Assembly (NCBI RefSeq): GCF_023218175.1
Contig: NZ_JALPTH010000001.1
Span: forward strand, 310,001 to 374,000
DNA: 64,000 nt
Origin: Streptomyces lichenis
Lineage (GTDB): Bacteria > Actinomycetota > Actinomycetes > Streptomycetales > Streptomycetaceae
Direction of reading: 5' to 3'
Numbering within the stretch: the first letter of the stretch is position 1; each line of letters opens with the position of its first letter. Position numbers and translations under genes: made by a program. The notes below the pieces were generated by a model. That model searched no databases. It was not told the origin of the DNA and saw nothing but the letters and a program-made list of their open reading frames with translations. Positions 8,061-18,270 of this stretch are shown piece after piece.

Positions 8061-8660
8061 ATGGACGCGGAGCGGCTCATCGAGTCGGTGCGGCGGGCGC
8101 TGGCGGCCAGCCGGGCGGCGGAGGACATCGTGGCGGAGGCCTGGCAGGCGCAGTGTCTCGCCCAGGCGATAGGCGACCACCTGGCCCACACCGGCCCGCG
8201 CGAGCTCCGGGGCGAGGCGCGCGCCCTCGCCGAGACGGCCGGGCGGGGCGGCCAGCCGCCCGACCACCCGGCGGTGCGCGCCGCCGGCGGCCCACGCGCC
8301 GCTCGGCTCTCGGGCGTCGCCGACCTCTCCGTGGCGTTGCGGCAGTTGGCCGCCCTGCTCGCCGAGGCCGGCATAGCCCTGGTCTCGGTGGCCTGCGCCA
8401 CCGACGAGGAGGGCCTGTACTGGGCCTGCGTCGAGGCGACCGACGCCGCCGACGAGGCCGGCGACCGCGTCCGCGCCATGCTGCACCGCCTCGCCGTCCG
8501 CGAACGCACCAGGCCCCCGGGCCAGACCGGCGCGCCCCGGGACCTCAGAGACCTGCCGGAGGCGTCCAAGCTGACCGACGGCGCGGACCTGTCCAGCCTG
8601 GCCGACCTGTCCGACCTCTCGGGCCTGTCCGACCTGGCCGACCCGGCGGCCCCGGGCTGA
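8061..8660 (+). CDS. DUF6099-like hypothetical protein
   Basis: A 199-residue mostly helical cytoplasmic protein opening MDAERLIESVRRALAASRAAEDI. It resembles the Streptomyces family I recall as DUF6099; no function is known. The C-terminus ends in a leucine-aspartate-serine tail (DLSSLADLSDLSGLSDLADP) of about 20 residues, which looks like a slipped repeat. No signal peptide or membrane segment. The 124 bases upstream are less GC-rich and probably hold its promoter. Downstream are a 24-bp repeat array and a G-rich tract. Confidence 0.7.
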   Translation: MDAERLIESVRRALAASRAAEDIVAEAWQAQCLAQAIGDHLAHTGPRELRGEARALAETAGRGGQPPDHPAVRAAGGPRAARLSGVADLSVALRQLAALLAEAGIALVSVACATDEEGLYWACVEATDAADEAGDRVRAMLHRLAVRERTRPPGQTGAPRDLRDLPEASKLTDGADLSSLADLSDLSGLSDLADPAAPG

Positions 8661-8700
8661 CGCCCGCGGCCGACCCGTCGGACCCGGGCTGGCGTCCTAT

Positions 8701-8782
8701 GGCGCCGCCGGATTGACGGCCTGTGGCGCCGCCGGGCTGGCGTCCTGTGGCGCCGCCGGGCCGGCGTCCCGTGGCGCCGCCG
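8701..8782. repeat. 24-bp minisatellite between genes
   Basis: Three tandem 24-bp units begin at 8701, 8725 and 8749 with GGCGCCGCCG followed by a variant of GGCTGGCGTCCTGT; a fourth partial unit ends at 8782 and a partial one precedes 8701. The period is a multiple of three, so several frames read through it, but no gene with a start and ribosome site uses it. I treat it as an intergenic variable repeat. Confidence 0.75.
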
Positions 8783-8796
8783 TCCGGCTGAGAGTG

Positions 8797-8851
8797 AGGG
8801 GGGAGGGGGCAGGGGGAGGGGTGGGGGGTGGGGGGGGAGGGCCCCCAAGGT
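8797..8851 (+). other. G-run tract with G-quadruplex potential
   Basis: This 55-base stretch is almost only G with single A, T or C interruptions and contains more than six runs of three or more Gs. It lies about 80 bases before the start of the luciferase-like gene at 8929, on its coding strand. Such a tract can fold into a G-quadruplex in DNA or in the mRNA leader. Confidence 0.6.
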
Positions 8852-8928
8852 GACTGACTGGTCGGCGGCTCCGCCCGGGATGCCTCCGAACCGGTGATGT
8901 TGGGTTCGGGGAGGCGGGACGGTGCAGG

Positions 8929-9861
8929 ATGGATGGCATGGATCTTCGCATCTTTACCGAGCCCCAGCAGGGGGCCAGTTATGACACCCTTCTCACGGTC
9001 GCCAAGGCCACCGAGGACCTGGGCTTCGACGCCTTCTTCCGCTCCGACCACTATCTGAGCATGGGCTCGGCGGACGGGCTGCCCGGTCCGACCGACGCCT
9101 GGATCACCCTCGCCGGGCTGGCCCGGGAGACCAGCCGCATCAAGCTGGGCACCCTGATGACCGCCGGGACCTTCCGGCTTCCCGGGGTGCTCGCCATCCA
9201 GGTGGCTCAGGTGGACCAGATGTCCGGCGGACGCGTCGAACTGGGTCTGGGCGCCGGGTGGTTCGAGGAGGAGCACAAGGCGTACGGCATCCCCTTCCCC
9301 AAGGAGAAGTTCGGCCGCCTCGAAGAGCAGCTGGCCATCGTCACCGGGCTGTGGGCCACCGAGCCGGGCGGCACCTTCTCCTATGACGGCAAGCACTACC
9401 AGCTCACCGACTCACCCGCGCTGCCCAAGCCCGCGCAGGCCAGGATCCCGGTGCTGATCGGCGGGCACGGGGCGACCCGCACCCCCCGGCTGGCCGCCCG
9501 CTACGCCGACGAGTTCAACATCCCGTTCGCCTCGCTGGAGGACACCCGCACCCAGTTCGACCGGGTCCGGGCCGCGGCCGTGGAGGCCGGGCGGGGCGCG
9601 GACGACCTGGTGTACTCCAACGCGCTGGTGGTCTGCGTCGGCAAGGACGACGCCGAGGTGGCCCGCCGGGCCGCCGCGATCGGCCGGGAGCCCGAGGAGC
9701 TGAAGGCCAACGGGCTGGCCGGCTCGCCCGCCGAGGTGGTGGACAAGCTCGGCCGGTACGCCGAGGCCGGCTCCTCCCGGGTCTACCTCCAGACCCTCGA
9801 TCTGCACGACCTGGACCACCTGGAGCTGATCTCCTCCGAGGTCATGTCCCAGTTGGGCTGA
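8929..9861 (+). CDS. LLM class F420-dependent oxidoreductase
   Basis: A 310-residue luciferase-like oxidoreductase. The early motif LRIFTEPQQGASYDTLL, then FDAFFRSDHYL, IKLGTLMTAGTFR and MSGGRVELGLGAGWFEEEH are the classical F420-binding LLM features, and IPVLIGGHG and SPAEVVDKL complete the barrel. This group reduces or oxygenates small molecules with F420H2. Start: ATG 8929 or ATG 8938 (MDLRIFT); the second is better placed if GGATGG is the ribosome site. It stands alone between the G-rich tract and hen1. Substrate unknown. Confidence 0.85.
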   Translation: MDGMDLRIFTEPQQGASYDTLLTVAKATEDLGFDAFFRSDHYLSMGSADGLPGPTDAWITLAGLARETSRIKLGTLMTAGTFRLPGVLAIQVAQVDQMSGGRVELGLGAGWFEEEHKAYGIPFPKEKFGRLEEQLAIVTGLWATEPGGTFSYDGKHYQLTDSPALPKPAQARIPVLIGGHGATRTPRLAARYADEFNIPFASLEDTRTQFDRVRAAAVEAGRGADDLVYSNALVVCVGKDDAEVARRAAAIGREPEELKANGLAGSPAEVVDKLGRYAEAGSSRVYLQTLDLHDLDHLELISSEVMSQLG

Positions 9862-9927
9862 GGCATCCCGGGCCCGAGAGGGAAAACCGCTGGTGGGGCG
9901 GGGTGGCGAAGCGGGATACTCGGACGT

Positions 9928-11460
9928 GTGTTCCTGACGATCAGTACGACCGGTTCCCCTGAGCGCCCCGCCGCCGACCTCGGCTTCCTGCTGCACAAGC
10001 ATCCCGGCCGTGCGCAGTCCTTCTCGACCGCGCACGGCACGGCGCATGTCTTCTATCCCGAGGCGTCCGACGAGCGGTGCACCGCGGCGTTGCTGCTGGA
10101 GATCGACCCGGTCGCCCTGGTCCGCCGCTCCAAGGGCGGCAAGGGCCGGGGCGGGGCGCCCGACGCGGCACTCGCCCAGTACGTCAACGACCGCCCGTAC
10201 GCGGCCTCCTCGCTCCTCGCCGTCGCCCTGAGCACCGTGTTCAAGAGCGCGCTGCGCGGGGTGTGCCAGGCCCGGCCCGAGCGGGCCTCGGCCCCGCTGC
10301 CACTGCGGGTGGAGATCCCCGTACTGCCCGCCCGCGGTGGCGCCGAGCTGGTGCGCGCCCTGTTCGCGCCGCTCGGCTGGACCGGGATCGACGTGCGGCC
10401 GATCGCGCTGGACGAGCGGTTCCCGGGCTGGGGCGACTCGCGTTACGTACGCCTGGTGCTCGACGGTGAGCTGCGGCTCGCCGACGCCCTCAACCACCTC
10501 TATGTCCTGCTCCCGGTGCTGGACGACGCCAAGCACTACTGGGTCGCGCCGGACGAGGTGGACAAGCTGCTGCGGGCCGGTGACGGCTGGCTGGCCGCGC
10601 ACCCCGAGCAGAAGCTGATCACCAGCCGCTACCTCTCCCGCCGCTGGGGGCTGACCCGGCAGGCCATGGAGCAACTGGAGCTGGTGCGGCTCGCCGAGAG
10701 CGACGACCTCGCGGTCGAGGACGTGGACAACGCCGTGGACGAGACCGCCGACACCGAGGAGCGGCCGGTCCCGCTGGCGGTCCGGCGCCGGGAGGCGATC
10801 CTGGCCGTGCTGCGCGAGTCGGGCGCCCGTAGCGTCCTGGACCTCGGCTGCGGGCAGGGGCAGTTGGTGCAGGAGCTGCTGAAGGACCCCTCGTACACCA
10901 CCGTCACCGGTCTCGATGTGTCGGTACGGGCGCTGACCATCGCCGCCCGGAGGCTGAAGCTGGACCGGATGGGTGAGCGGCAGGCCGCCCGTGTGCGACT
11001 GCTCCAGGGCTCACTGACGTACACCGACAAGCGGCTGACCGGGCAGGACGCGGCGGTGCTCAGCGAGGTGATCGAGCACCTGGACGCCGAGCGGCTGCCC
11101 GCGCTGGAGTACGCCGTCTTCGGCTCCGCCCGCCCCGGCACGGTCATCGTGACCACGCCGAACGTGGAGTACAACGTCCGGTGGGAGACGCTGCCCGCCG
11201 GGCACGTCCGCCACTCCGACCACCGCTTCGAGTGGAATCGGGCCGAGTTCCGGGAGTGGGCCGAGCGGGTGGCCGCCCGGCACGGCTACCGGGTCGGCTT
11301 CCGCCCGGTCGGGCCGGACGACCCGGAGGTCGGGCCGCCCACCCAGCTGGCGGTGTTCACCCGGGGCACGGACAGTGCCGACGGCGCCGACGGCACCGCG
11401 GCGAACGATAAGGACCGCACAGTCACCACCCAGGCCACCCAGGAAGGAGCGGCGGCATGA
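9928..11460 (+). CDS. hen1: 3'-terminal RNA ribose 2'-O-methyltransferase Hen1
   Basis: A 510-residue two-domain protein, as in other bacterial Hen1. Residues 1 to about 245 form the N-terminal domain that activates the Pnkp ligase; the C-terminal part is a SAM methyltransferase with VLDLGCGQG at 304-311. The metal-binding set is visible as E380, E383 and H384 (SEVIEHL) plus a histidine near 432 (HSDHRF). Hen1 methylates the 2'-OH of the terminal nucleotide of a broken RNA before ligation, which protects the repaired joint. The GTG at 9928 has no good ribosome site, so translation may be leaderless. Its TGA overlaps the pnkp ATG by four bases. Confidence 0.93.
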   Translation: MFLTISTTGSPERPAADLGFLLHKHPGRAQSFSTAHGTAHVFYPEASDERCTAALLLEIDPVALVRRSKGGKGRGGAPDAALAQYVNDRPYAASSLLAVALSTVFKSALRGVCQARPERASAPLPLRVEIPVLPARGGAELVRALFAPLGWTGIDVRPIALDERFPGWGDSRYVRLVLDGELRLADALNHLYVLLPVLDDAKHYWVAPDEVDKLLRAGDGWLAAHPEQKLITSRYLSRRWGLTRQAMEQLELVRLAESDDLAVEDVDNAVDETADTEERPVPLAVRRREAILAVLRESGARSVLDLGCGQGQLVQELLKDPSYTTVTGLDVSVRALTIAARRLKLDRMGERQAARVRLLQGSLTYTDKRLTGQDAAVLSEVIEHLDAERLPALEYAVFGSARPGTVIVTTPNVEYNVRWETLPAGHVRHSDHRFEWNRAEFREWAERVAARHGYRVGFRPVGPDDPEVGPPTQLAVFTRGTDSADGADGTAANDKDRTVTTQATQEGAAA

Positions 11461-14054
11461 CCACCTCGGACAACATCCCGGACACCGCGTCCAGCGGCAG
11501 CGGCGCCCCGGCCGCGGACCGGGTGGCCGGGCCCCGCCGGCTGCCGGTCACCGATCTCTCCCTGGTGGTGCTGATCGGCGCCACCGGCTCCGGCAAGTCC
11601 ACCTTCGCCCGGCGGCACTTCAAGCCCACCGAGATCGTCTCCTCGGACTTCTGCCGCGGCCTGGTGGCCGACGACGAGAACGACCAGTCGGCCAGCGGCG
11701 ACGCCTTCGACCTGCTCCACTACATCCTCGGCAAGCGCCTCGCCGCCGGCCGGCTCACCGTGGTGGACGCCACCAACGTCCAGCAGGAGGCCCGCCGCCA
11801 GCTGGTGCAGATCGCCCGGGAACACGATGTGCTGCCCGTCGCCATCGTGCTCGACATGCCGGAGAAGGTCTGCGCCGAGCGCAACGCCGCCCGCGCCGAC
11901 CGGGCCCATCTGCCCCGCCGGGTCATCCAGCGCCACCGCGGCGAGCTGCGCCGCTCGCTGCGCGGACTGGAGCGCGAGGGCTTCCGCAAGGTGCACGTCC
12001 TGCGCGACCCGGCCGAGGTGGAGACGGCGGAAATCGTCCTGGAGCGGCGGTACAACGACCTGCGCCACCTCACCGGCCCGTTCGACGTGATCGGCGATGT
12101 GCACGGCTGCTCCGCCGAGTTGGAGAGCCTGCTCGGCAGGCTCGGCTACGTGGACGGGGCGCACCCCGAGGGGCGTACCGCCGTCTTCGTCGGCGACCTG
12201 GTCGACCGCGGCCCGGACAGCCCCGGGGTGCTCCGCCGGGTGATGGGCATGGTCGCCGCCGGGACCGCGCTCTGCGTGCCCGGCAACCACGAGAACAAGC
12301 TCGGACGCTGGCTGAACGGCAGGAAGGTCCAGCAGACCCACGGGCTGGCCGAGACCATCGTCCAACTGGAGGGGGAGAGCCCGGAGTTCCGGGCCGAGGT
12401 GGCCGCCTTCATCGACTCGCTGGTCAGCCACTACGTCCTGGACGGCGGCAAGCTGGTGGTCTGCCACGCCGGGCTGCCGGAGAAGTACCACGGCCGCACC
12501 TCCGGCCGGGTGCGCAGCCACGCGCTGTACGGGGACACCACCGGCGAGACCGACGAGTTCGGCCTGCCGGTGCGCTACCCCTGGGCGGAGGAGTACCGGG
12601 GCCGGGCCACCGTGGTCTACGGCCACACCCCGGTGCCCACCACCTCCTGGATCAACAACACCATCTGCCTGGACACCGGTGCCGTCTTCGGCGGCCGGCT
12701 GACCGCGCTGCGCTGGCCGGAACGGGAGACCGTGGACGTCGCGGCGCAGAAGGTCTGGTACGAGCCGGTGAAGCCGCTCGCCACCGAGGCGCCCGGCGGC
12801 CACCAGGGCCGTCCGCTGGACCTGGCCGACGTCTACGGCCGGCGCACCGTGGAGACCCGCCACCACGGCAATGTGGCGGTGCGCGAGGAGAACGCGGCGG
12901 CCGCGCTGGAGGTGATGAGCCGGTTCGCGGTGGACCCGCGGCTGCTGCCGTACCTGCCGCCGACCATGGCCCCGACGCCCACCTCCACGGTGGACGGCTA
13001 TCTGGAGCACCCGGCCGAGGCGCTGGCCCAGTACCGGGCGGACGGCGTGGCGCGGGTGGTGTGCGAGGAGAAGCACATGGGCTCCCGCGCCGTCGCCCTG
13101 GTCTGCCGGGACGCCGACGCGGCCCGCGAGCACTTCGGGGTGGACGGTCCGACGGGCGCCCTGACCACCCGTACCGGCCGGCCGTTCCTGGACGATCCGG
13201 CGCTCACCGAGGAGGTGCTCGGGCGGCTGCGCGCGGCCGTCGGGGCCGCCGGGCTCTGGGCGGAGCTGGACACCGACTGGCTACTGTTCGACGGTGAGCT
13301 GATGCCCTGGTCGCTGAAGGCCGCCGGTCTGCTGCGCAGCCAGTACGCGGCGGTCGGCGCCGCCTCGGGCGCGGTGTTCCCCGGTGCGCTGGACGCCCTG
13401 GAGCGGGCCGCCGGGCGCGGCCTGGAGGTGGACGGACTGCTCGGGCGGCAGCGTGAGCGGGCCGCGGACGCGGGGGCCTTCACCGAGGCGTACCGGCGCT
13501 ACTGCTGGGACACCGAGGGGCTGGAGGGGGTGCGGTTCGCACCGTTCCAGATCCTCGCCGGACACCGCCGCTCGCTGGCGGACGTACCGCACGACGTCCA
13601 ACTGGGCTGGCTGGACCGGCTGGTGGAGCACGATCCGACCGGGCTGATCCAGACCACCCGGCGGCTGGTGGTGGACACCGGCGACGAGGAGTCGGTGCGC
13701 GCGGCGGTCGACTGGTGGCTGGAGCTGACCGGCGCGGGCGGTGAGGGCATGGTGGTCAAGCCACTGGTGCCGCTGGCCCGGGACGGCCGAGGCCGACTGG
13801 TCCAGCCGGGCGTGAAGGTGCGCGGCCGGGAGTATCTGCGGATCATCTACGGCCCGGAGTACACCCGCCCGGACAACCTGGAGCGGCTGCGCGACCGCCA
13901 CCTGGGCCACAAGCGCTCCCTGGCGCTGCGCGAGTACGCCCTGGGGCTGGAGGCGCTGGCCCGGCTGGCCGACGGCGAACCGCTCTGGCGGGTGCACGAG
14001 GCGGTCTTCGGCGTCCTCGCCCTGGAGTCGGAGCCGGTCGACCCCCGGCTGTGA
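11457..14054 (+). CDS. pnkp: Polynucleotide kinase-phosphatase-ligase Pnkp
   Basis: An 865-residue RNA end-healing and sealing enzyme with all three modules. Kinase: P-loop GATGSGKST at 41-49. Metallophosphatase: GDVHG (214-218), GDLVDRG (247-253), GNHEN (277-281), CHAGLP and YGHTP. Adenylyltransferase: EEKHMGSRA with nucleophile K540. It removes 2',3'-cyclic phosphate, adds a 5'-phosphate, and seals the nick together with Hen1. Length and order match the family. The ATG lies inside the hen1 stop (ATGA), so the two are co-translated, consistent with the stable Pnkp/Hen1 complex. A terminator-like hairpin follows at 14122. Confidence 0.95.
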   Translation: MTTSDNIPDTASSGSGAPAADRVAGPRRLPVTDLSLVVLIGATGSGKSTFARRHFKPTEIVSSDFCRGLVADDENDQSASGDAFDLLHYILGKRLAAGRLTVVDATNVQQEARRQLVQIAREHDVLPVAIVLDMPEKVCAERNAARADRAHLPRRVIQRHRGELRRSLRGLEREGFRKVHVLRDPAEVETAEIVLERRYNDLRHLTGPFDVIGDVHGCSAELESLLGRLGYVDGAHPEGRTAVFVGDLVDRGPDSPGVLRRVMGMVAAGTALCVPGNHENKLGRWLNGRKVQQTHGLAETIVQLEGESPEFRAEVAAFIDSLVSHYVLDGGKLVVCHAGLPEKYHGRTSGRVRSHALYGDTTGETDEFGLPVRYPWAEEYRGRATVVYGHTPVPTTSWINNTICLDTGAVFGGRLTALRWPERETVDVAAQKVWYEPVKPLATEAPGGHQGRPLDLADVYGRRTVETRHHGNVAVREENAAAALEVMSRFAVDPRLLPYLPPTMAPTPTSTVDGYLEHPAEALAQYRADGVARVVCEEKHMGSRAVALVCRDADAAREHFGVDGPTGALTTRTGRPFLDDPALTEEVLGRLRAAVGAAGLWAELDTDWLLFDGELMPWSLKAAGLLRSQYAAVGAASGAVFPGALDALERAAGRGLEVDGLLGRQRERAADAGAFTEAYRRYCWDTEGLEGVRFAPFQILAGHRRSLADVPHDVQLGWLDRLVEHDPTGLIQTTRRLVVDTGDEESVRAAVDWWLELTGAGGEGMVVKPLVPLARDGRGRLVQPGVKVRGREYLRIIYGPEYTRPDNLERLRDRHLGHKRSLALREYALGLEALARLADGEPLWRVHEAVFGVLALESEPVDPRL

Positions 14055-14121
14055 CACCGCCCCCGGGGCCACCGGTACACCCCCCGGGGCCGCCGGTGCG
14101 GAACCGCCTGCCGGTACGACA

Positions 14122-14150
14122 CCGGCCGCCGGTACGGGACCGGCGGCCGG
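14122..14150 (+). terminator. Terminator-like hairpin after pnkp
   Basis: Arms CCGGCCGCCGGT (14122-14133) and ACCGGCGGCCGG (14139-14150) are perfect complements around a five-base loop. No T-run follows, as is common in streptomycetes. It would separate the RNA repair operon from arcA. Confidence 0.55.
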
Positions 14151-14269
14151 GTCCCGCTCCCCTGCGTTTGCGGGGGTGTACGGACCCGGCGGCCGGGTTC
14201 CGGATGTCCGTACGGATTTGGGGGGCGGTTCGCCGGGTAACGCGGGGGTCTCGCGGTGAGGATGGAGTC

Positions 14270-15514
14270 ATGGGATTCCATGTCGACTCAGAGACCGGGC
14301 GGCTCCGCCGCGTCATCCTGCACCGCCCCGACCTGGAGCTGAAGCGGCTCACACCGCGCAACAAGGACGCGCTCCTCTTCGATGACGTGCTCTGGGTCCG
14401 CCGGGCGCGCCAGGAGCACGACGGCTTCGCCGACGTGCTGCGCGACCGCGGGGTGGAGGTGCATCTGTTCGGGGACCTGCTGGCGGAGGCGCTGGAGGTG
14501 CCGGCGGCGCGCAAACTGGTGCTCGACCGGGTCTTCGACGAGAAGGAGTACGGGCCGCTGGCGGCCGACCCGATAAGGGAGGTCTTCGACGCCATGGAGA
14601 CCGGGGAGCTGGCCGAGGCCCTGGTCGGTGGGATGACCAAGCGGGAGTTCCTGGCCGGGTACACCGAGCCGGTGTCGGTCCGCTTCCATGTGATGGACCT
14701 GGACGACTTCCTCTTGCGGCCGCTGCCGAACCACCTCTTCACCCGGGACACCTCGGCCTGGATCTACGACGGGGTGTCTATCAACGCGATGCGCTGGCCC
14801 GCCCGGCAGCGGGAGACCGTGCACTTCGAGGCCATCTACAAGCACCACCCGCTGTTCACCGGGCCCGAGGCCGGCGCGTTCCACCACTGGTCGGAGGGGC
14901 AGGACGACTTCCCCTCCACCATCGAGGGCGGGGACGTGCTGGTCATCGGGAACGGCGCGGTGCTCATCGGGATGAGCGAGCGGACCACCCCGCAGGCGGT
15001 GGAGATGCTGGCCCGGGGGCTGTTCGCGGCCGGTTCGGCCCGCACCATCGTGGCGCTGGACCTGCCCAAGAGCCGGGCCTTCATGCACCTGGACACGGTG
15101 ATGACCATGGTGGCCCACGACACCTTCACCCAGTACGCGGGCCTCGGCATGCTCCGCTCGTACACCATCGAGCCGGGCGACGGCGACCGGGCGCTGAAGG
15201 TCACCGACCATCCGCCGCAGCACATGCACAGCGCCATCGCGGCGGCCCTGGGGCTGCCGGCGATCCGGGTGCTCACCGCCACCCAGGACGTGCACGCCGC
15301 CGAGCGGGAGCAGTGGGACGACGGCTGCAACGTGCTGGCGGTGGAGCCGGGGGTGGTGGTCGCCTACGAGCGCAACGTCACCACCAACACCCATCTGCGC
15401 AAGGAGGGCATCGAGGTGATCGAGATCCCGGGCAGTGAACTGGGGCGGGGGCGCGGGGGTCCGCGCTGTATGAGCTGCCCGGTGCAGCGCGACCCCGACC
15501 CCGGGTTCGCATAA
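14270..15514 (+). CDS. arcA: Arginine deiminase
   Basis: A 414-residue enzyme that hydrolyses L-arginine to citrulline and ammonia. The catalytic set is in place: D160 in FTRDTS, E219 in IEGGD, H273 and D275 in HLD, and nucleophile C400 in [10 protein letters not shown]. Length equals the usual ADI. ATG 14270 has GGATGGAG just upstream; the open frame back to 14051 lacks any ADI sequence. The next gene in the same direction is ornithine carbamoyltransferase, then an amino-acid permease, giving an arginine deiminase pathway set without carbamate kinase. Confidence 0.95.
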   Translation: MGFHVDSETGRLRRVILHRPDLELKRLTPRNKDALLFDDVLWVRRARQEHDGFADVLRDRGVEVHLFGDLLAEALEVPAARKLVLDRVFDEKEYGPLAADPIREVFDAMETGELAEALVGGMTKREFLAGYTEPVSVRFHVMDLDDFLLRPLPNHLFTRDTSAWIYDGVSINAMRWPARQRETVHFEAIYKHHPLFTGPEAGAFHHWSEGQDDFPSTIEGGDVLVIGNGAVLIGMSERTTPQAVEMLARGLFAAGSARTIVALDLPKSRAFMHLDTVMTMVAHDTFTQYAGLGMLRSYTIEPGDGDRALKVTDHPPQHMHSAIAAALGLPAIRVLTATQDVHAAEREQWDDGCNVLAVEPGVVVAYERNVTTNTHLRKEGIEVIEIPGSELGRGRGGPRCMSCPVQRDPDPGFA

Positions 15515-15638
15515 GCATGCTTTGATTTGTATAGGATTCCAGGAGGCGGGCCCAGCCGCCCGCCGCCGTTGCCGTCCGTCCGCCCGTTCTCCGCCCCGTT
15601 CATCGATGGGCTCCGTCCCCGCACCATAGGAGCGCCCC

Positions 15639-16649
15639 ATGGCCACCGACCTCACCGGCCGCCACTTCCTCAAGGAGCTGGACTTCACCGCCGAGGAGTT
15701 CCACGCGCTGCTCGCGCTGGCGGCCGAGCTGAAGGCGGCGAAGAAGGCGGGTCGTGAGGTCCGGCGGCTGCGGGGCCGGAACATCGCCCTGATCTTCGAG
15801 AAGGCCTCCACCCGGACGCGCTGCTCCTTCGAGGTCGCCGCCGCCGACCAGGGCGCGTCCACGACCTACATCGACCCGGCCTCCTCGCACATCGGCCGGA
15901 AGGAGTCGGCCCGGGACACTGCCCGGGTGCTGGGCCGGCTCTACGACGCCATCGAGTTCCGCGGCGACGCCCAGGAGACCGTGGAGGAGCTGGCCGCGCA
16001 CGCCGGGGTCCCGGTCTACAACGGGCTGACGAACTCCTGGCACCCCACCCAGATGCTGGCCGACCTGCTCACCATGGCCGAGCACGGCGGCAAGCCGCTG
16101 GACGCGACCACCCTCGCCTACCTCGGCGACGGCCGCTACAACATGGGCAACTCCTACCTGGTCACCGGCGCCCTGCTCGGCCTGGACGTGCGGATCACCG
16201 CGCCCCGGGACTACTGGCCGGCCAAGGAGGTCGTGGACACCGCGCGGGAGCTGGCGAAGGCCAGCGGCGCGGTCCTCACCCTCACCGACGACGTGGCCGA
16301 GGGGGTGCGCGGTGCGGACTTCGTCGCCACCGATGTCTGGGTCTCCATGGGGGAGCCGGCCGAGGTGTGGGACGAGCGGATCGCCGCGCTCACGCCGTAC
16401 GCGGTGACCATGGACGTGCTCCGGGCCACCGGGAACCCGGACGTCCGCTTCCTGCACTGCCTGCCCGCCTTCCACGACCTGGGCACCTCGGTGGCCCGGG
16501 AGATCCACGAGCGTTGCGGGCTGAGCTCGCTGGAGGTCACCGACGAGGTGTTCGAGTCCCCGTACTCGGTCGTCTTCGACCAGGCGGAGAACCGGATGCA
16601 CACCATCAAGGCGGTGCTGGTCGCCACGCTCGCGGGCCCCACCGCGTAG
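15639..16649 (+). CDS. arcB: Ornithine carbamoyltransferase (probably catabolic)
   Basis: A 336-residue carbamoyltransferase. The carbamoyl-phosphate site STRTRCSFE is at 57-65, HPTQ about 140, DVWVSMGE in the ornithine half and HCLPAFHD in the SMG-loop region. The enzyme interconverts citrulline and ornithine plus carbamoyl phosphate. Placement right after arcA argues for the catabolic direction; the anabolic ArgF is normally in an arg operon elsewhere. A 124-bp gap separates it from arcA and includes a less GC-rich patch (TTTGATTTGTATAGGAT near 15521), which may carry an extra promoter. Confidence 0.93.
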   Translation: MATDLTGRHFLKELDFTAEEFHALLALAAELKAAKKAGREVRRLRGRNIALIFEKASTRTRCSFEVAAADQGASTTYIDPASSHIGRKESARDTARVLGRLYDAIEFRGDAQETVEELAAHAGVPVYNGLTNSWHPTQMLADLLTMAEHGGKPLDATTLAYLGDGRYNMGNSYLVTGALLGLDVRITAPRDYWPAKEVVDTARELAKASGAVLTLTDDVAEGVRGADFVATDVWVSMGEPAEVWDERIAALTPYAVTMDVLRATGNPDVRFLHCLPAFHDLGTSVAREIHERCGLSSLEVTDEVFESPYSVVFDQAENRMHTIKAVLVATLAGPTA

Positions 16650-16773
16650 CGCACCGCCGGCGGTTGCGCCGACGGGGGGAACGCGCGGGGCGGTGGCCGT
16701 GTCGAACCGCCCGATGGGGGCGGGACCCGCAGGCTCAGGTGCCACCCGCCCGTGCACCGCCCAGGGAGACGGC

Positions 16774-18270
16774 ATGCGCCCCAGCCCCACCGGAGACCCC
16801 GCCGGACAGCCTGCCGGCAGAACCGCGGGGGGATCGCGCGGATCGCGCGTCAAGAGCCCCGAGCAGCTGGTCGCCGAATCCGGCGGGGACCTGGAGGGCC
16901 ATGGGCTGCGGCGCACCATGGGCCTGTTCCAGCTGGTCTGCTTCGGGGTCGGCGCGATCGTCGGCACCGGCATCTTCGTCGGGCTGTCCGACAGCGTCGC
17001 CGAGGCCGGCCCGGCGGTCGTGGTCTCCTTCCTGCTGGCCGCGGCCACCTGTGTGGTCACCGCCTTCGCCTTCGCCGAGCTGGGCAGCGCCATCCCGGTC
17101 TCCGGCAGCTCCTACTCCTTCGCCTACGCCACCCTCGGCGAGCCCACCGCCTTCCTGGTGGGCTGGTGCCTGCTGCTGGAGTACGGCGTCTCGGTCTCCG
17201 CGGTCGCCGTGGGCTGGGGCCAGTACCTCAACGAGCTGCTGGAGAGCCTGGTCGGGGCCCGGCTGCCCGAGGCGCTGTCCGCGCCGCCCGGGGACGGCGG
17301 GGTGGTCAACGTCCCGGCCGTCGTGGTCATCGGCCTCGCCGCGGTGCTGCTGGTGCGCGGGGTACGGGAGAGCGCCCGCGCCACCGCGGTGATGGCGGTG
17401 GTCAAGATCGCCGTGCTGGTGCTGTTCTGCGCCATCGCCTTCACCGCCTTCGAGGCGGGCAACCTCGCCCCGTTCGCCGCGCACGGGGTGGCCGGGATCA
17501 CCTCGGGCGCCTCCATCGCCTTCTTCTCGTATATCGGCTTCGACGCCGTCACCACCGCCGGGGAGGAGGTCCGCGACCCCCGGCGCAACGTCCCGCTGGC
17601 CGTGCTGATCTGCATCGGCGCGGTCACCGTGCTGTACTGCCTGGTCGCGCTCGCCGCGGTCGGGGCGCTCTCCGCCGACGCGGTCGCCGACCAGCCGGCC
17701 GCGCTCTCGCTGATCGTCAACGAGGTCACCGGCTCCTCGTTCGGCGGCGGGGTGATCGCCTTCGGCGCGGTCGTCGCCATCGCCTCGGTGGTGCTGGCCG
17801 TGCTGTACGGGCAGACCCGGGTGCTGATGTCGATGTCCCGGGACGGGCTGGTGCCCCGGATCTTCGAGCGCGTCTCCCCGAGGACGGCCACCCCGGTCGC
17901 CAACACCTGGATCGTCGCCGTGGTCTTCGCGATCCCGGCCGCGGTGGTCCCGCTGGAGGTGGTGCTCAACCTCACCACCATCGGCACCCTCGCGGTGATG
18001 GCGGTGGTCAACGTGGCGGTCATCGCGCTGCGCCGCCGCTACCCGCGGCTGGAGGCGGGCTTCCGCGCCCCGCTCTTCCCGTTCGTCCCCGCGCTCGGGG
18101 TGCTGCTCTGCCTCTATCTGATGTGGGGCACCGGCGGGCGCACCTGGGCGCAGTTCGCGGTCTTCCTGGTGGTCGGCGCGGTGGTGTACGTGCTCTACGG
18201 CCGTCGCCACTCGCGGCTGGCCGGGGGTCGGGGCGACCGGGTCAGGGGGCGGGGCGGGCCGGGAGCGTGA
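16774..18270 (+). CDS. APC-family amino acid permease
   Basis: A 498-residue membrane protein with about 12 hydrophobic helices. The first one, MGLFQLVCFGVGAIVGTGIF, carries the GAIVGTGIF substrate motif of the cationic amino acid transporter branch; FFSYIGFDAVTTAGEEVRDPRRN is the matching loop. Its place after arcA-arcB suggests arginine uptake or arginine/ornithine exchange, but that is inference. ATG 16774 is chosen because GGGAGAC stands just before it; the frame is open back to 16693. Its last 29 bases overlap the convergent ATP-binding-protein gene. Confidence 0.9.
   Translation: MRPSPTGDPAGQPAGRTAGGSRGSRVKSPEQLVAESGGDLEGHGLRRTMGLFQLVCFGVGAIVGTGIFVGLSDSVAEAGPAVVVSFLLAAATCVVTAFAFAELGSAIPVSGSSYSFAYATLGEPTAFLVGWCLLLEYGVSVSAVAVGWGQYLNELLESLVGARLPEALSAPPGDGGVVNVPAVVVIGLAAVLLVRGVRESARATAVMAVVKIAVLVLFCAIAFTAFEAGNLAPFAAHGVAGITSGASIAFFSYIGFDAVTTAGEEVRDPRRNVPLAVLICIGAVTVLYCLVALAAVGALSADAVADQPAALSLIVNEVTGSSFGGGVIAFGAVVAIASVVLAVLYGQTRVLMSMSRDGLVPRIFERVSPRTATPVANTWIVAVVFAIPAAVVPLEVVLNLTTIGTLAVMAVVNVAVIALRRRYPRLEAGFRAPLFPFVPALGVLLCLYLMWGTGGRTWAQFAVFLVVGAVVYVLYGRRHSRLAGGRGDRVRGRGGPGA

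Noticed and set aside
8701..8782. 24-bp repeats as a possible CRISPR array
   Set aside because: Units are contiguous with no unique spacers of constant length and there are no cas genes.
11375..13297. 640-codon open frame over hen1-pnkp
   Set aside because: Out-of-frame shadow inside pnkp, which has all its catalytic motifs in the other frame.
15513..15522. AAGCATGCTT palindrome overlapping the arcA stop
   Set aside because: Ten bases is too short to claim; no arginine-repressor consensus around it.
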